Source of the DNA: Rotaria macrura
Taxonomy: Eukaryota; Rotifera; Eurotatoria; Philodinida; Philodinidae
Length of the DNA stretch: 64,000 bases
Direction of reading: 5' to 3'
Assembly: GCA_900239685.1 (NCBI GenBank)
Contig: OENT01000051.1
Span: 124,001-188,000 of the forward strand
In this document: positions 14,757 through 28,710 of the stretch, one piece after another
Layout of the letters: every line of letters starts with the position of its first letter
Numbering within the stretch: position 1 is the first letter of the stretch
Notes under the pieces: generated by a model
What the model was told of the DNA's origin: nothing
Seen by the model: the letters and a program-made list of their open reading frames with translations, nothing else
Databases searched by the model: none
Made by a program: the position numbers and the translations under genes

Positions 14757-16605
14757 TTATTTACGTCCGTTGATTGGTGCATATGGCGGTTGTTGACGAT
14801 TCGATCTACCACCACTATTACCAGGTACACCTCTTGTTTGATCGAGTTTCTCTGCTAGATCATCTACACGAATATCTTTTAAATGGAGTAAATGTTCTAG
14901 ACGACGAATTTTCGCTTGTAAAATCTACAAGAGGAGAACAAAGAACGATGTCATGGAAAAGTAGCAAAACAAGAAAATCACCTGAACTTGTTCTTCTTTT
15001 GCAATGCATTCTTGTTCTTTTTCGTCATATTCAATACGAGAAACCATGTCAGAACTCAAATTATGCATTGATGTTGATTTTTTTGACATGCTAAAAGTAT
15101 ATTATTTTCGACAAGAAAACATATTAGGATAATCAACTCTTGTACTAATTCTTACTTTCCTCCTGGTGGCTTCGGTTTTGATCCCATGCCTATTCATTAA
15201 AAGTAAAAAAAATCCAAGATAATCATCAATTAGAAAAATTCATCAAAGTCTTTATTAATACATAAGAATAAATAGTATGGGAAAACAAGTAAGCATGCAA
15301 GAATAATGAATACAAGATGGCAAATAAATACGGTGAATGGATATTGAGCATTCTCAAAAAACAACCATACTAATAATTTTTTTAACTAGCATATTGCCAT
15401 TATAATGGTGGGAATCTAAGAGCAATCAAGAAAACAGAAAGAAAACGAAGAGGTAAGAAAAATGATAAAAAACTATTAATTCTATATGTTTTCTTTTTGT
15501 ATCACCTTGGTTGTAATATAATAAATAAGAAGGTGTATCTAAAATAGTATTATTTCTATCTCCCGATCTCTTGTATTTTTTGCTACTGAAAAATGATCAG
15601 ATTTATTTGTAGAATATTTTCTATTTTTACCTGCATATTTTCCTGTATTTTCTTCTGGATGTTGTTGCGGTGGTGCTGGTGGTGGCGAATTATGTTGATG
15701 ATAACGAGGTGTTAACGCATTAGATTCACTTGTTTTAGCCTGTTGATGAAGTACTCTAAACAAATGAAAGGAAATCAAGTGAGTAAATTGATGAGAGCCA
15801 TCTTATTCAAATGCTAAGGTACATCATTCAACTGTAGAAGCCAAACAAACTACTACTAACGTTTAAGATCTTTTTAATTAGTAGTAAATGTTTTTAGTAT
15901 ATATTAAATTTATTCACAATCAAAGCACAAACTATGATTAAATATATAGCTATATGTATATATATTTAAAACAAACCGATATTGAGGATCACTAGGATTT
16001 GTTTCCATTCCATAGAGACAACTGAAAGAGTAAATGGAACGTCGATTTCATCTATTCGAACTATGATCGCAACTTAATTAGATTGAATATTTTCGTACGT
16101 ACTCATCAATTTTAGTTCGTAGATTGTAAAGAAATACTTCGACAAGTCCAGTTCGACCGAGACATATACCACGCATAACAGGTTCTGGTACGTTAAGACC
16201 GAATCGGCAAAGAACTTTTCTATTTAATAGACCCCAATTAATTAATTTCTGTTGAGTACTATTGGCTGCTGCATAATTATGTAAATCGACCTGAGAAAAT
16301 AAATTAGTCAACAACAACATATCAATAATTCAAACGATTCTATTCAATTATTTACCCAACTAGGAAAGTAATATTTAATTAATTCAGCAACCATAACTAA
16401 AGAAATTAAAACAGCAATTGAAAATAAAATTGAAAACAATCAATCTTAAATATAACACATGTTCGGAAGAAAATCACATATGATACATACCACCGTCAGC
16501 AAAATCTTTTTCAATACGTTTCTTGGGACGACTTAATGGAATTTGATCGAGCCATGAATAAAGATCTTGTAACAATTGATCATCTAGTTCAATATCCCAT
16601 GACAT
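14757..16605 (-). CDS. SPEF1: Sperm flagellar protein 1 (SPEF1/CLAMP)
   Basis: A microtubule-bundling protein of the ciliary axoneme and central apparatus. The minus-strand start ATG is at 16605 (MSWDIELDDQ). Exon 1 (16605-16491) carries LYSWLDQIPLSRPKKRIEKD. Exon 2 (about 16398-16357) gives VMVAELIKYYFP. Exon 3 (about 16292-16099) carries VDLHNYAAANSTQQKL, NWGLLNRKVL and VPEPVMRGI. Together these form the SPEF1-type calponin-homology domain. A Pro/Gln-rich linker follows (about 15757-15633, HNSPPPAPPQQHPE). The C-terminal coiled coil (ILQAKIRRLEHLLHLKD at 14933) matches the conserved SPEF1 C-terminus. The TAA stop at 14757-14759 overlaps an AATAAA poly(A) signal. It has about eight small exons and roughly 250 residues, usual for the family. 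It is divergent from the gene at 17233. Confidence 0.93.
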
Positions 16606-17232
16606 GATGATAGTTTTTCTTTAAACAAAGATGATGCTGATAATCGTAGCTAATTCACAAGTGTCCTATAGGTACAGAGACAGTTGAAATAAAGTATCTA
16701 GAAATGAGAAAAATTAATTAACATTTACCGAGCAACTAATAGAAAATATGAAATATAGAAGAATTCTTAGATTGAAACGTATGTTTTTCTTTTTCAAAAC
16801 AGTGTTCTATTACTGTAAAAATATGTAAACAAATAAATTTTTCTTGAGCATAATCATTAAAAACCAATCGTAATAGCAAAATAAATTCGATGTATGTGTT
16901 TTCTTTCTCATCGCCATATTTCAATACAGTTACCATGGTAATAACCACGCGACATTTACATATATATTTAAAAAGAACGCATTCTATTCGCTGATCGATG
17001 TATCCATTCCCGATTAATTTTTACTCGTAGTTCTATCATCATCGTCGTCATCGTCCCGATTTGAGAAAGAAAAAAAAGATTCTTCTTCTTCGTTCAAGGT
17101 TTTTTTTAGTCATATTTGGTACCATGTAATCACATTTTTTTCCTATAGATTCTGTCATCTCTTTTTTGTACATATTATTAATCTAAAATTTTCAATGCTC
17201 AAAACTTAACAAACAATATCAATATTGAAATA
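16606..17232. promoter_or_regulatory. Divergent intergenic/promoter region
   Basis: About 630 bp separates the start codons of SPEF1 (-) and the large gene at 17233 (+), so both promoters and 5' UTRs should lie here. No specific box can be assigned. A run rich in tcatcatcgtcgtcatcgtc lies at about 17034-17055, and T-rich tracts occur before the plus-strand ATG. Confidence 0.4.
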
Positions 17233-20200
17233 ATGTCATCGTCAACAGCGACGATATCATCAAATAATTCTACAATAACGAATAATGATCGTAAACGGCC
17301 AATGTCATCCTCAATTCGTCCATCACCATCGCCGCCATCAGCTAAACGACATGGTTTAACATCATCAAATTCACGTCATTCGACACAAAAAAATTTACGT
17401 CGGTCTGAACGGAATGAACTACTTATTAAAAAATCCAGCGAACAAAATGAAAGACAAAGTCGATCAAATCAGCAATACAAACATGTTGATAATAAACGAT
17501 CATCATCGAATTCAAATCATTCATTAAACCAAGAATTTTCATTGTCAGAAACAGGAACGTTTACTGATACATTGCAATCACCAATTGATATTAATAGTAT
17601 GTTGAATTTTTCTTCGAATGAAATAACATAAATTATCTTGTTTTTTTTTCTTTTACTTCTGTGTCTATCTTTTGTTTTTAGATTCCAATCAAATTGTATC
17701 AACATCAACAACACGTGTAAATTCAATGAGTGGTAGTAATCAAAAAGCGAATAAAAAACTAGATTCGCTGTATACCAAAAAGCTGAATTCTATTCCATTA
17801 ATTGTTAAATCATCTTCAACACACGAGGAAAGACATTTTAATACGGCTTATGATAGTGATGATGAAGTTGATACAACAAGACCGATATCAAATCAAGCTC
17901 TAGTAAGAAATATATTCTTCTTCTTTACGTCTATGCAGTTTTCTTTTACTATTCATTTAACTAATGTTGACAAATTTCCCGCGCATGAAAAAATTACTCA
18001 ATCAGTTTTCGATAGATTTTCTGTGAACATTCAAATTGATCTCGATGGTTTTTAAGAATTATTTCCTTTTAATATATTAATCAGAACAATTTACTCATAT
18101 TATCATGCACGTCAAGCCCGAACTCATTACATGTCTTGCGTATACTTTTTCACTACAATCTGTATACTGTGTTACTTCTGAGTATTGAGAATAGGACAAC
18201 GACTATTTCGTTCGATCAAGCGTTTAAATTTTCTACGAAAAATGTTGACTTGAAACATATCATATCGAACGGACGGACGATCGTGAAAAATGTTACGCAT
18301 CTTTTTATTTCTAATTGAACCTATCCTTTCTAGAACTTTGCATTCATTACGATGTTACAATTGAGTTACATCTGTATTGAAAAATATTCGATGTTTTTTA
18401 AATTTTAGACAAAATCAGCACATGTTATTCTACCATCATCTGTTATGGCCATTGTCACAACACCGGATTTATCGAAGAAATCTGCACGTACAGATAATGT
18501 TATAATTCAACAAATCGATGGCAATGTAAATCCGAATTCGTCAACAAAATTAGTTAAATTAGTTGGGCCTCAATCAAGTACATCTTCATCATCATCAATC
18601 AAAATGCTTTCAAGTGTTGATGGTTTTGCATCGGCATTGCGTATTCCAGCAGAAATTCAATTAACGAAAACGTTCTTTGTATCATCTGGAAAAAACGATA
18701 AAACATCTTCTGTCATTTCGTCAATACCAATGCATTCAATCAATCCTGAACAACAAAACTTTTTATCGTCATCATCATCGTCATCATCAATGGCATTACT
18801 TGGTAACCCTATTGATATGACAGAACAACAACAATCTGTTGTGGACTATCACTCTTCAACAGCACTACCACCCACACCTCCACCCCCTGTTATTGATAAT
18901 AATACTAATTCCAGTATCCGTAATGTATTTTCTCATACATTGAATAATGAAAAGGCCAAACAAAACAAACATAATGAAATTCCTACAATTATTGTTAAAG
19001 GTAGGAAAAATAAATAAATAAATAGTCATTGTTTTTACCTCTGTATTATTATATTAATTACTCGGTTCATTTAATGAATATGTAAACAGAATAAAGCACT
19101 AACTGAATGTATTGCACGCTTTATAGGAAACATGGAACCGTTGATAGTCAAAAGAAAAGCATGATAAAAATGTATGCTACTAAAATAGAATTGTATATTC
19201 CCATGGCTATAATCATATCGTATTTTATTTTGAATTTCATATTCAAATGAATATGATAAGATAATTGGTTTAACGAACTAAATAATTTAAATTTTGTAGT
19301 ACTTAAATATTTATTGAATGATATATTTTCCGATACAGCTCTTCTGAAATTCTTATATACTCGAATACAATTTGAAAACAAAAATAGAATCAATCAATGA
19401 CGTCATTTTCTTTCAGGATTACATTCAGGATAAAACCCTTTTCAATTTTAATGTATGAGAGAAAAAGAAGCATTTCCCAAAATACTTGTTTAAGCAGATT
19501 ATCAACAATTAAAAAACTTTAAAATTAAACTTTTTGAGTAGCTGCCGTGTATAGTATTTTTCGTGTTTTCATATGTTCACTGTAAAAGATCTATAAAATT
19601 AAAAAAGCCTGCAAATAAATTTTGTATCTACATTAGGATTTCGAATATCGAATTGACCTCTGTTATATTTGAAAAATTTCAGAAAAGAACTAGGTCACCG
19701 AAACCTGTCCAGAATTAGAGCCGTTTATGTTAAATTTTCGAAGTAGAATAATCGAGTCACATTATTTTAACGTATAAATTTTTTTTTATATAGAATTACT
19801 TTTAGCTAGAGAGCAATAACTTTTAGAAATATTTTTGAAAGAAATCTCTCATCGAATATGATTATTTGTTCATTAAATTAATGATCAAAATTTGATGTGT
19901 ATCACTGTGTCTCTCTGTCATACTTACAGTTATTCCTGTTTGCATTAGAATTTCAATTGAGTATTGTCGTTTTTTCCAATCCAAAAATGTTCTAGTACGA
20001 AAAAGAATGTCTTTAAGTCGAATGATTCTCAAATACTTTTTGCAAATACATGTATTTAAGATTGTAGAAAATGCTATCTACAAATTCAAGGCTAAATAAA
20101 TGTTTCCTGTAAGAAAAAGCTTTTACGTCATCATAAAATATTAGGGAAGAAAAAAAAATCGCCTGATTCATTTTTTAGCTACTGATGATATTGATTCCTC

Positions 20201-23200
20201 AACCATTAATCACAATTCTAATCATCACATTACATCTAAACGTCATTCATTAAATATTGATCATGCATCTTCATTAATCGATTGGTCCGTACCACCCACA
20301 AGTGAATTATCTCCAACATCTTTAACATCATCATCACCTGATTTAACTCAAAATCATGTACCAGTAGATGATTCACTTGTTCAATATGATTCCATAGTCA
20401 ATTTAAAAGGAACAACGAAACGTCGATATCGTTCATTATCATCATCATGTCCGGTATTACAATCGGCTACATTGTCGTGTCTTCAACAAAAGGAAACCAT
20501 TTTAAAACAAATGAAATCGAAATCTTTAACAGGTCTTTCAAATTCATCAGTTATGAAATGCATGCTCAATAATAATAATACTACTAATAATGATAATCAT
20601 GATAAAAGATCTTTAACGCTATCACCAATTATGAAATTATCATCATCACAACGTTTAAGAAAACGACGACGCGATAATGAAAATATAATTCTTAATCAAC
20701 CGAATAGAAAAATTTACAAATCGAAAACAAAAAACTTTAAAATCGAATACGATAATCAATTAATAATTCAAGATTTATTAAATGATATTATTGAGTAAGT
20801 TGTTAACTAATCGTTGGTGACTTTTGATTAAGTCATGTATTCTAAATTATTTTCTCTAGAAGGATAAGTTCAACGAGTGGTGAAACAAACAATTCCATGA
20901 AAACATTACTTACTACATCTATGTCACAAGTAAAAAAAGCAACACCGATTGCTGTGAATCCTAATAGACAAAGAAAAATAAGTCATGTCGAACAAACGAA
21001 AACTGAATCGGTTCTTTCTCGAATAAGTTCAGTTGATAAAAAAATCGATAGTTCATTACAATTAATAGATTCAACACTACAAAATGGTAAGTTTTCTCCT
21101 ACTACGTTTTTGTCTTAAAAAAACAATGAATACTATTAAATCATCAATAATAAATGTTATCTAGAATCTCGTTCGATGATAATGACATCGAAAGAATTAG
21201 ATGAATTAGCTTATTTACTACATGCTAATGTACATCGGGGACAGTTTGAACGAATTGGTAATCCAGCAAAAGTTGAAGAACGTAAGTTATCTGACTTATT
21301 TTTTCATGAACGAAAAAATCACTTCAGAGAAGTGATTTTGTTCGTCACATGTTAAAAGTAATAACATAGAGGAAAAAAGAACGAAACCAACTGTGACCTA
21401 ACCTCTTGCATAATAGATAAAGTGACAACCTACAATCCCTTTCACCGCACCTGTCGCGATCGTATTCACCTTACTAAGAGGATAACTGCTTAATTTCATT
21501 ATTTGCCAACGAAATCAAACAAGAAATAATTTCCATGATGCCATAAGTTAAACTAATGACAGCGTCGTTGTCTCTCATCAACCTTAGGAAAATATATGGA
21601 AACATTTCAGACTTAATCGATTCTTCAATAGAATTTCATATTACCAAAGTAATGATTACATTCATGAAAGAATCATTGATGCTTTATGAATATCTTATCA
21701 TTTTACACGAGTGTAATATCAATGATTATGTTTCCGGTGAAAATTTAGAGAAAAACAATAGCTTCAATTTTTTTTATGTAGAAAATTTCACATATCTAAG
21801 TTTGGCTACTTAGATCGTATTTGAGAAAAAATATTTACGTCAGTGCTACCGTCATATTAATGATCTTATTGCATCATTATTCAGTTTGATAAATATTATA
21901 AGAATAGATTTTACGTAATTACATGAAATTTATTATCAAGATTCATAATTAGAGTAAGCATTAGAAATCATCTTCTAGTTTTCTATACGTAACTTCAAAA
22001 ATCGTATTCATATTCGCACATCTATCATTCATATACATATTCATCATAATGACAGTTCAAGACTTCGAAAAAAATAAAAATAGATTATGCTAAATGAAAC
22101 TCATCAATTTTGTCAACCTTCAAAAGTTAACATTGAAATCATTCGTATTCAAAACATAAATATTCAGATAGTTTTAGAATGTCGAAAAGTCAACATGATG
22201 CAATACAAACCAATTTTGATTATAAGTTTCAAAGGAGATCTCCTGGTAGAAAATTAGCTTTCGATTGAAAAAAGAACCCCTGCAACATACTCTATAGGAA
22301 AGAAATAGAAACACATAGTTCTCGAATACGAAATTCAACAATGACAATGATAGACAGAATCTACACTTGAAATAAAAGTATACTTAGTGAATAGGTGAAT
22401 ATTCGTTTAGTTTCGTTTTTTAAACTCTGTGGGAGTGGAGATGAGTCATAAATTTCTATCATCATTTTATATCATTCTTCACTACCATTTCATTGAAAAC
22501 TCCCTGTGGAGATAAACGAAAAAATTGTAAAATGTTACACCACATGACTTTGTTGAAGGAAATATCTATCTGTAAATGTGAAAAATTAAAATTTTCTGAT
22601 TGCATCATGATAATCTTACATTTAACTAATTCTCATTGTTATTATTATTATTATTATTGTTATTCGGATTTAACAATAGAATTTTAATTTACAATTACAA
22701 CTATTTCTATGATAATTAGTTTTGTATTTTTTATATCTTTTCTATTTCATTGCATCATTCATAATTATCCATCGTATTTCCATTAGATTTCTCATGTATT
22801 TTTCATTTGCAAGTATTAACTAACTAAGCATTTTTTTCATCTACTAATGAAATTTTTCGAACGACTGTTAACTTTTTTCGTATTGAATCGAAAAAAGCTG
22901 ACAATCATAAGATAATCAAATCGATTACTAACCTATTTTTTACTGAAATCAATGTAAGACTTACGTTCTGTAACATGGAATCATGACAAAATTTTCTTGT
23001 AATTACGTAATAGTTAGATATTATTCTTAGTTGTTGAGTTCTGTAATCAGAAATTCAGAAATTTTCTCAAAGTTGATAAAATTGAATAATATCTTATTCA
23101 GGATATGTTTGATATTATAGTTTTAATATGTACATGCACATATTTATATATATATGAGTGTGTTGTTTCAGGTATGCGTGAAATGTGGTCACAAATGAGT

Positions 23201-25984
23201 ATTCCAAAAAAGAATTGTTATTATAGACGAGTTATTCAAATATATAAAAGACCTAATCGTGATGTTATCATTGCATCATCAAACATAGGTATTAATTATT
23301 TCTATTTTTCGTTTTTGATATTTAGTCGAACTTCATCATTTCAATATATATATATATATATATATTATTTAGAAAATAATTTTTTATCATCGACCACGTC
23401 AGTGGATAATTCGAATCCACCATCAGTATCAAACGAGTCATTATCAGTAGAATTAAAACGACAAACATCAACACCATTATCATTTCATTCCATACCATCA
23501 TCGATAGTAGATGAACAATCCACTATTTCACCAGAAGAATTAAATTCAAAAACACAAATATTTACTGAAATTGTTAATGAATTAATTAAAGGTGCCAAAG
23601 GTTTAGATAAACTTTCATGTTCACCAACAGCATTTGTAAATTCAATCCATCAATTTGTTCGCTCATCAGTCGATCAACAAATTGAAGTAGTTAAAGATCT
23701 TGAACAATTAATTGAGAAGTAAACTAGTTAAATTACACAGTAGATTCAATTCATAAAATATTTTTGTTTGTTTTTCAAGAAAATGTTCAGCACAATTAAA
23801 TCGCGCAACTATATTTTGGACACAAAAAATTAATTATTTTGCTTCGAAATATTCGATAAAATCGCTAAATGAATCAATGAATGAATTAACATTAATTGTC
23901 AAATATTTTTATTTACTCGTATTGTGTACGTAAAAGATTATAGTTCGATCGCTTCTTTTTCTATTTCATGTCTTTTCTTTTTCAATATTTTTATTTCTAT
24001 TTCAAGCACTCAATTGTCGAAAACAAGAAGTAGAATTCGAAGCGGGACTAAAAGATTTATTAAATGGAAATGTGAATCATTTTGATGAATCATTTTCTTC
24101 ATCAATTTTAACAAGCATTATTGAAGATCTTATTTTACGTTCATCATTAGCTAATGATTATCTTGCATCTCAACCGATTATAATTCATGATGTTGAACAT
24201 ACGCTACCGTTAGTACGTAATAATGATTTAGAAAATGAATATTTAAACAAGAATGATACATATTTACAAACCAATCCATTTACTGATGTAGATGATTTAG
24301 AAGATTATTTAAATCGTTGTGAACGTATGTTTTTAATCACAAGCTTCTTTTTTTTCCACTGAATATCTCATGGATTTTTATTCATTTTAGATATGACAGT
24401 AACTATTCCATGTCATCTCACGCAACAGTCTCATCATCATCCACCTATGTATTATCCAACGTTTCATCCATCTTCTCAATATTATTATCCGATAACACAT
24501 TCATCAGATATGAATAGTTATTACTATAATCCAACCGTAGGATATCCGAGTTCTCAACCAATATATCCATATGGTCAACCATCATCTTATTATCATTCAT
24601 CGGTAGCATACAATAATAACAACAATAATAATAATAATAATAATAACAACAACAACAATAATAATAATAATGAGCAATTTAAATATTATTATAATTCATC
24701 GCAACAGCAGCCACAGCCCCCATCATCATCATACACATATCCATCACAAACGAACAGTACTAATGACATTCCATTATCGAATAATCCTTCACTTCATCGA
24801 GCATATCGGCAGATGAATTCAAATATGCAAAGGTAAATAGTATATACTAGCGAAATGAAACTCCTGAATAACTAAAAGAGGTCGTTTTCAAGTTACTGCA
24901 GATCTTAGAAAATACACTTACTCTTAAGTATCTATGATCTTCCTGTGAAAATTTGAATTCAAAAACTTACGATTCTTTTGTTAGTATAACAATAGATTTT
25001 CCAAATAAAATACTCATGTTTATCTTACATGTTATTACGAATATTGGAATCAGAAAATCTAGTTTTTATTTGTTTTCTTTTGTACAGAACTTATAGTAAT
25101 TCACAACAACTAACACCATCTGGTGCTACACCTGCAACACCAGTTGTATTTGATACAACAACTGTCGTTTCACCACAGGTAAATGTTTTTGTCCATCGAA
25201 AATCTTTGCAAACATATAATTCTATATTGAAATGATCCTAACTGAATTTAATTATACAACTAACTTCGCGTATAGATCCGTTGTTTGGTGTTTTTATAAT
25301 GATAAGTAATACAAACATGAAAAATATGTTGGGTGTAAATTATCGATCGAGTGTTCCATTAGACTTAATCTAATTATATTAATCGTTTATTTAGTATACA
25401 CGTTAGAAGTATATCAAATAGAACAAAATTTAATTTACTCGATACCACGAGATAGTTAATGATCGAAATAGATTAAGTAAAAGAGAATTAAACAAATTGA
25501 TAGTATAGCGATATGCCATCAAATGACCTTCATCAAGGTCATTAGTAAGATTTGGAGACGTATTCTCACAGTTATCTAGTGCACACTTTGACTGATAACC
25601 CCCGATAAGAACTACTTAGATGGTAAGGAACATCGCTAGATGGTTTCGTTTTTGTGAACATATTTTTCTCTTGTTTATTATTCTAATTCCAAATTTGAAA
25701 TCTATAAATTAGTTAGTGATCATTTCATTATAGAAATTATTTGATAGAGAATTATGAATTTTTAACATATTCATACGACTCAATATCTCTCTTATAGTTA
25801 TCAGCATCATCAGCAGCAGCAGCAATAGATATTTAAAGCTAAATGTAAACATAAACTTTGCTATTGCTGCTCTATTAGAATTCGTTTCGTTACTTTTTTG
25901 CAATGAACTAAAACTAAGTATCTTTTTTTTTAGTCAAAATCCATGAATACGACAAGTACTACTAACAATAATTATCCGTCATAG
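17233..25984 (+). CDS. Large low-complexity protein, function unknown
   Basis: I do not recognise the family. A consistent 13-exon model reads: 17233-17596, 17682-17902, 18409-19000, 20179-20794, 20860-21085, 21165-21281, 23172-23288, 23373-23718, 23780-23925, 24007-24324, 24391-24832, 25088-25178, 25934-25984 (TAG), about 1215 residues. All junction phases agree. The N-terminal half is Ser/Asn/Lys-rich with basic clusters that could be nuclear localisation signals (SSSQRLRKRRRDNE at about 20637, NRKIYKSKTK). The most structured part spans 21165-23288: ELDELAYLLHANVHRGQFER, then MREMWSQMSIPKKNCYYRR. A helical stretch follows (FTEIVNELIKGAKGLDKL at 23559 to FWTQKINYF). The C-terminal exon is Tyr/Pro/Gln-rich with a homopolymeric Asn run of about 20 (24611-24670). 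The composition suggests a nuclear or RNA-associated regulator, but that is inference. Confidence 0.75.
21282..23171 (+). other. 1.9-kb intron of the unknown gene
   Basis: An unusually long intron for this locus, between the exon ending VEE and the exon starting RMREMW. It contains only short spurious reading frames (21556-21813, 22493-22687) and an (ATT)n microsatellite at about 22638-22660. The next intron ends in a (TA)n run directly before its acceptor (23344-23367). Confidence 0.55.
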
Positions 25985-27194
25985 TTTCAAAGAAGAAAAT
26001 AAGAAACATTCTTCGAACGATATTCTTGTAGTTGTATTCTGCATCAGAATGCACTAGTTTCAGTTCTTTTTGTTTTTGTTTCCTTTTTTCTTCTCTATTC
26101 GAGTTGCTTTCTGCATCATTTTTTCACACATATACACAGGTGCTTGTTTCATTCAATATTGTTGTCGTCATTACTGCTCCCTTATGTTTCATATACTTGC
26201 ACGCTGTACATTTCTGCTACTAGTACTTATTTATAGGTTGCTTCCTGTTTTGTCAATCTATTTATTTTAAACTTTTCATTTGCGTATCTTCTATGCATGA
26301 GATAATAGTCTGTTGTTATTATTGTTGATGTTGTTGTTCCTTTTCATATGAGGCACGTATATAACAAGTATTCATGTTGTTTTTCTCGCATCATTCATTG
26401 ATTCATTAGACTAGTAAGAACAAGTTTTGAGCGTGAAAAATAAAAGCAGCAGTAAGATTCTTTCATGTATGCTCTATCTACGTTTGCTTTCTTTTCTTTG
26501 TTTGTTTCTACGAAGAAAAATCGATGCGTAAGAACAGATCCAAGTTTCTTGTTATTTCATTTTTCGTATACGAGTAAAAAAAAACAGTTTTCTTTTTTGA
26601 TTTCCTTCTTCACATTCAATAATAATTGATTTGTAGAAAACACGAAAAAACGTACGTTTATTACTGATACCTATATTAATTATGCTAATATACTTCCAGT
26701 AGTTTATTTCTTTCCTTCGTTCTTATTTCTATTTAGTACCGGTGAAAAATCCACCTTTCATCCTTGTTCTGTTTTCTTTTGTTCTATTGATTTTTGTCCG
26801 TCCTACTCTTTTCCTTGTATACGAAAGACGAGAAAATTCACAAAAGACAAGCTACACGTGAATTGATTGTTTATTCCATTGAAACAACATTCCCTTTTTT
26901 TCTCATTTAAATGTCGATTGTTCGTAGAGTTTTGTTTTTCAATTGAAAGAAGAAAAACATCACAACAACAATAATAATAACAAAAAAAAACACAATAAAG
27001 CAATGTTTCTTTGTTTGTTTATCTTTCACTATCGGTTCTATGTTTTTTTCTTTCATTTGTGAGCGTGTGTCTATCTATCTATTGCATTCTTCATCTCTTT
27101 TTTTCGTTTCAGTTTTTTTCGTTTTTTTTTGTGTATTTATATTTTGAAAGTAAAAATAAGCATACGGCGACAAAAAAAAATGCATGCAAAATGT
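25985..27194. other. Convergent intergenic region
   Basis: Lies between two convergent genes and would hold both 3' UTRs. The plus strand is strongly T- and C-rich with long pyrimidine runs, which create several spurious hydrophobic reading frames (26032-26270, 27011-27208). No supported gene. Confidence 0.55.
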
Positions 27195-28527
27195 TTATTG
27201 TTCGTTGAGATATTTGAAAACAACACTAAAATCTTTTTTATTGAGTCCTTTTGAGCACATTTCACGATAGAGTTCAGTGGCTTGTTCAGTTAATGGAGTA
27301 CAAGCATTAGCTTGTTTTGCTGCATCTAGAATAACAAAAAACAAATGCTAAGACTTAAAAGCAAGAAAACATCGAAACAAAAATCAAATACCAAGAGCAA
27401 GTGACAAATCTTTCGTCATCAGTTCATTGGCAAAACCACCATCGTAATCATTATTAGATGGTACACCAGCAACAACACCAGGACAAGGATTGTATGTTTG
27501 ACTTGACCAACATTGACCACTGGACGAATTGATCAATTTCGCCAATACATCTTTGTTAAGACCAAGTCTTATTGAAAATAAACAATAGAATTCATTTGTT
27601 TAGAAGAATGATAAAAAGAAAAATATTTCTTACTTGATACCGAGATTCATTGCTTCTGACGTACCGATCATACTTGAAAAATAGATAAATGATATTATGT
27701 AAAATTCTATAACGTTTCTTACCTAATAGCTAAGAGAAGATTGTTACAAATTTTAGCAGCTAGACCACTGCCATTCGTACCAGCATGAACAATATTTTTG
27801 CCCATTTTACTTAGAATAGGTTCTACAGCTTTGAAATCATTAGGTTCGCCACCTACCATAAATGTTAATGTACCTTTTTGAGCACCACTAGTACCTAAAG
27901 AGAGAGAAAAGACAATTCAAATCGCCTAACAATATTTATCTATTACAAACCGCCTGAGACAGGTGCATCAACAAAATTCAAATGTTTACTTCGAGCTATT
28001 TCTGCCATTTCTTTCGATGTTCGTACATCAATTGTACTACAGTCAATAATATAAGTACCTTTTTTAGCCGTACTAAACAAAGAAAAACAAACAAAGAAAA
28101 TCAAAATTTGAAGAACAATATTCTTCAATGGATTATTCATACGGAAAAATACTTGATTGACATACATCACGTACTATTTTACCATTGGGCAGCATTAAAA
28201 CAACAAATTCTGAATCTTGCACAGCTTTCTGTGGGACAGACACAACTTTAGCTTGTTCTAAAGTGATGAAATAAGTTTTAGTTTTCACACGAAAAAATTC
28301 TATTGACTTTGTTCCTTGAAATGATCGAGTGCCTGTGGATTAACATCGAAAATTGTTACATGATGATTAGCTGCAACTAAATTTGTTGCCATATGTTTAC
28401 CCATATTACCAAGACCAAGAAAACCGATAGATGCCTAGAATTAAGCATGTCTGTTTGTTTTATTTTACTTCTTCTTTCACAGATCGATATTCTAACATAC
28501 ATATCGTGCAAATGAGAGATGCACCAT
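27195..28527 (-). CDS. HIBADH: 3-hydroxyisobutyrate dehydrogenase, mitochondrial
   Basis: Oxidises 3-hydroxyisobutyrate to methylmalonate semialdehyde with NAD in mitochondrial valine catabolism. The minus-strand ATG at 28527 opens a very short exon (MVHLSFARY) spliced to [18 protein letters not shown], the N-terminal Rossmann GxGxxG motif (about 28434). Further landmarks are [15 protein letters not shown] and DAPVSGG (about 28050-27955, the family signature), [10 protein letters not shown], and [14 protein letters not shown] (about 27765) with the catalytic lysine. The C-terminus is [20 protein letters not shown] at 27195-27197, overlapping an AATAAA. It has several exons with introns of about 50-80 nt. 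The N-terminus before the Rossmann fold is only nine residues, short for a mitochondrial presequence, so an upstream exon may be missing from this model. Confidence 0.93.
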
Positions 28528-28710
28528 GATGATTTCAAAGTAACAATCTTGAAAAAAGAAAAAAAGATAACGAATTACAAGCAAGAAAAAAAACCTAAAG
28601 GAATTGTTTAGTATTATCTCATAAAATTGTCTTTCTAATTCATCAGCGTAGTCCAAGAAAAAAGAACAAAAAACAAAAGTTAACCATTAAGATGAGTTCC
28701 TATATTGTAC

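Noticed and set aside
24600-24675. AAT/AAC run considered as an intergenic microsatellite
   Set aside because: It is in frame within a coding exon and encodes a polyasparagine tract.
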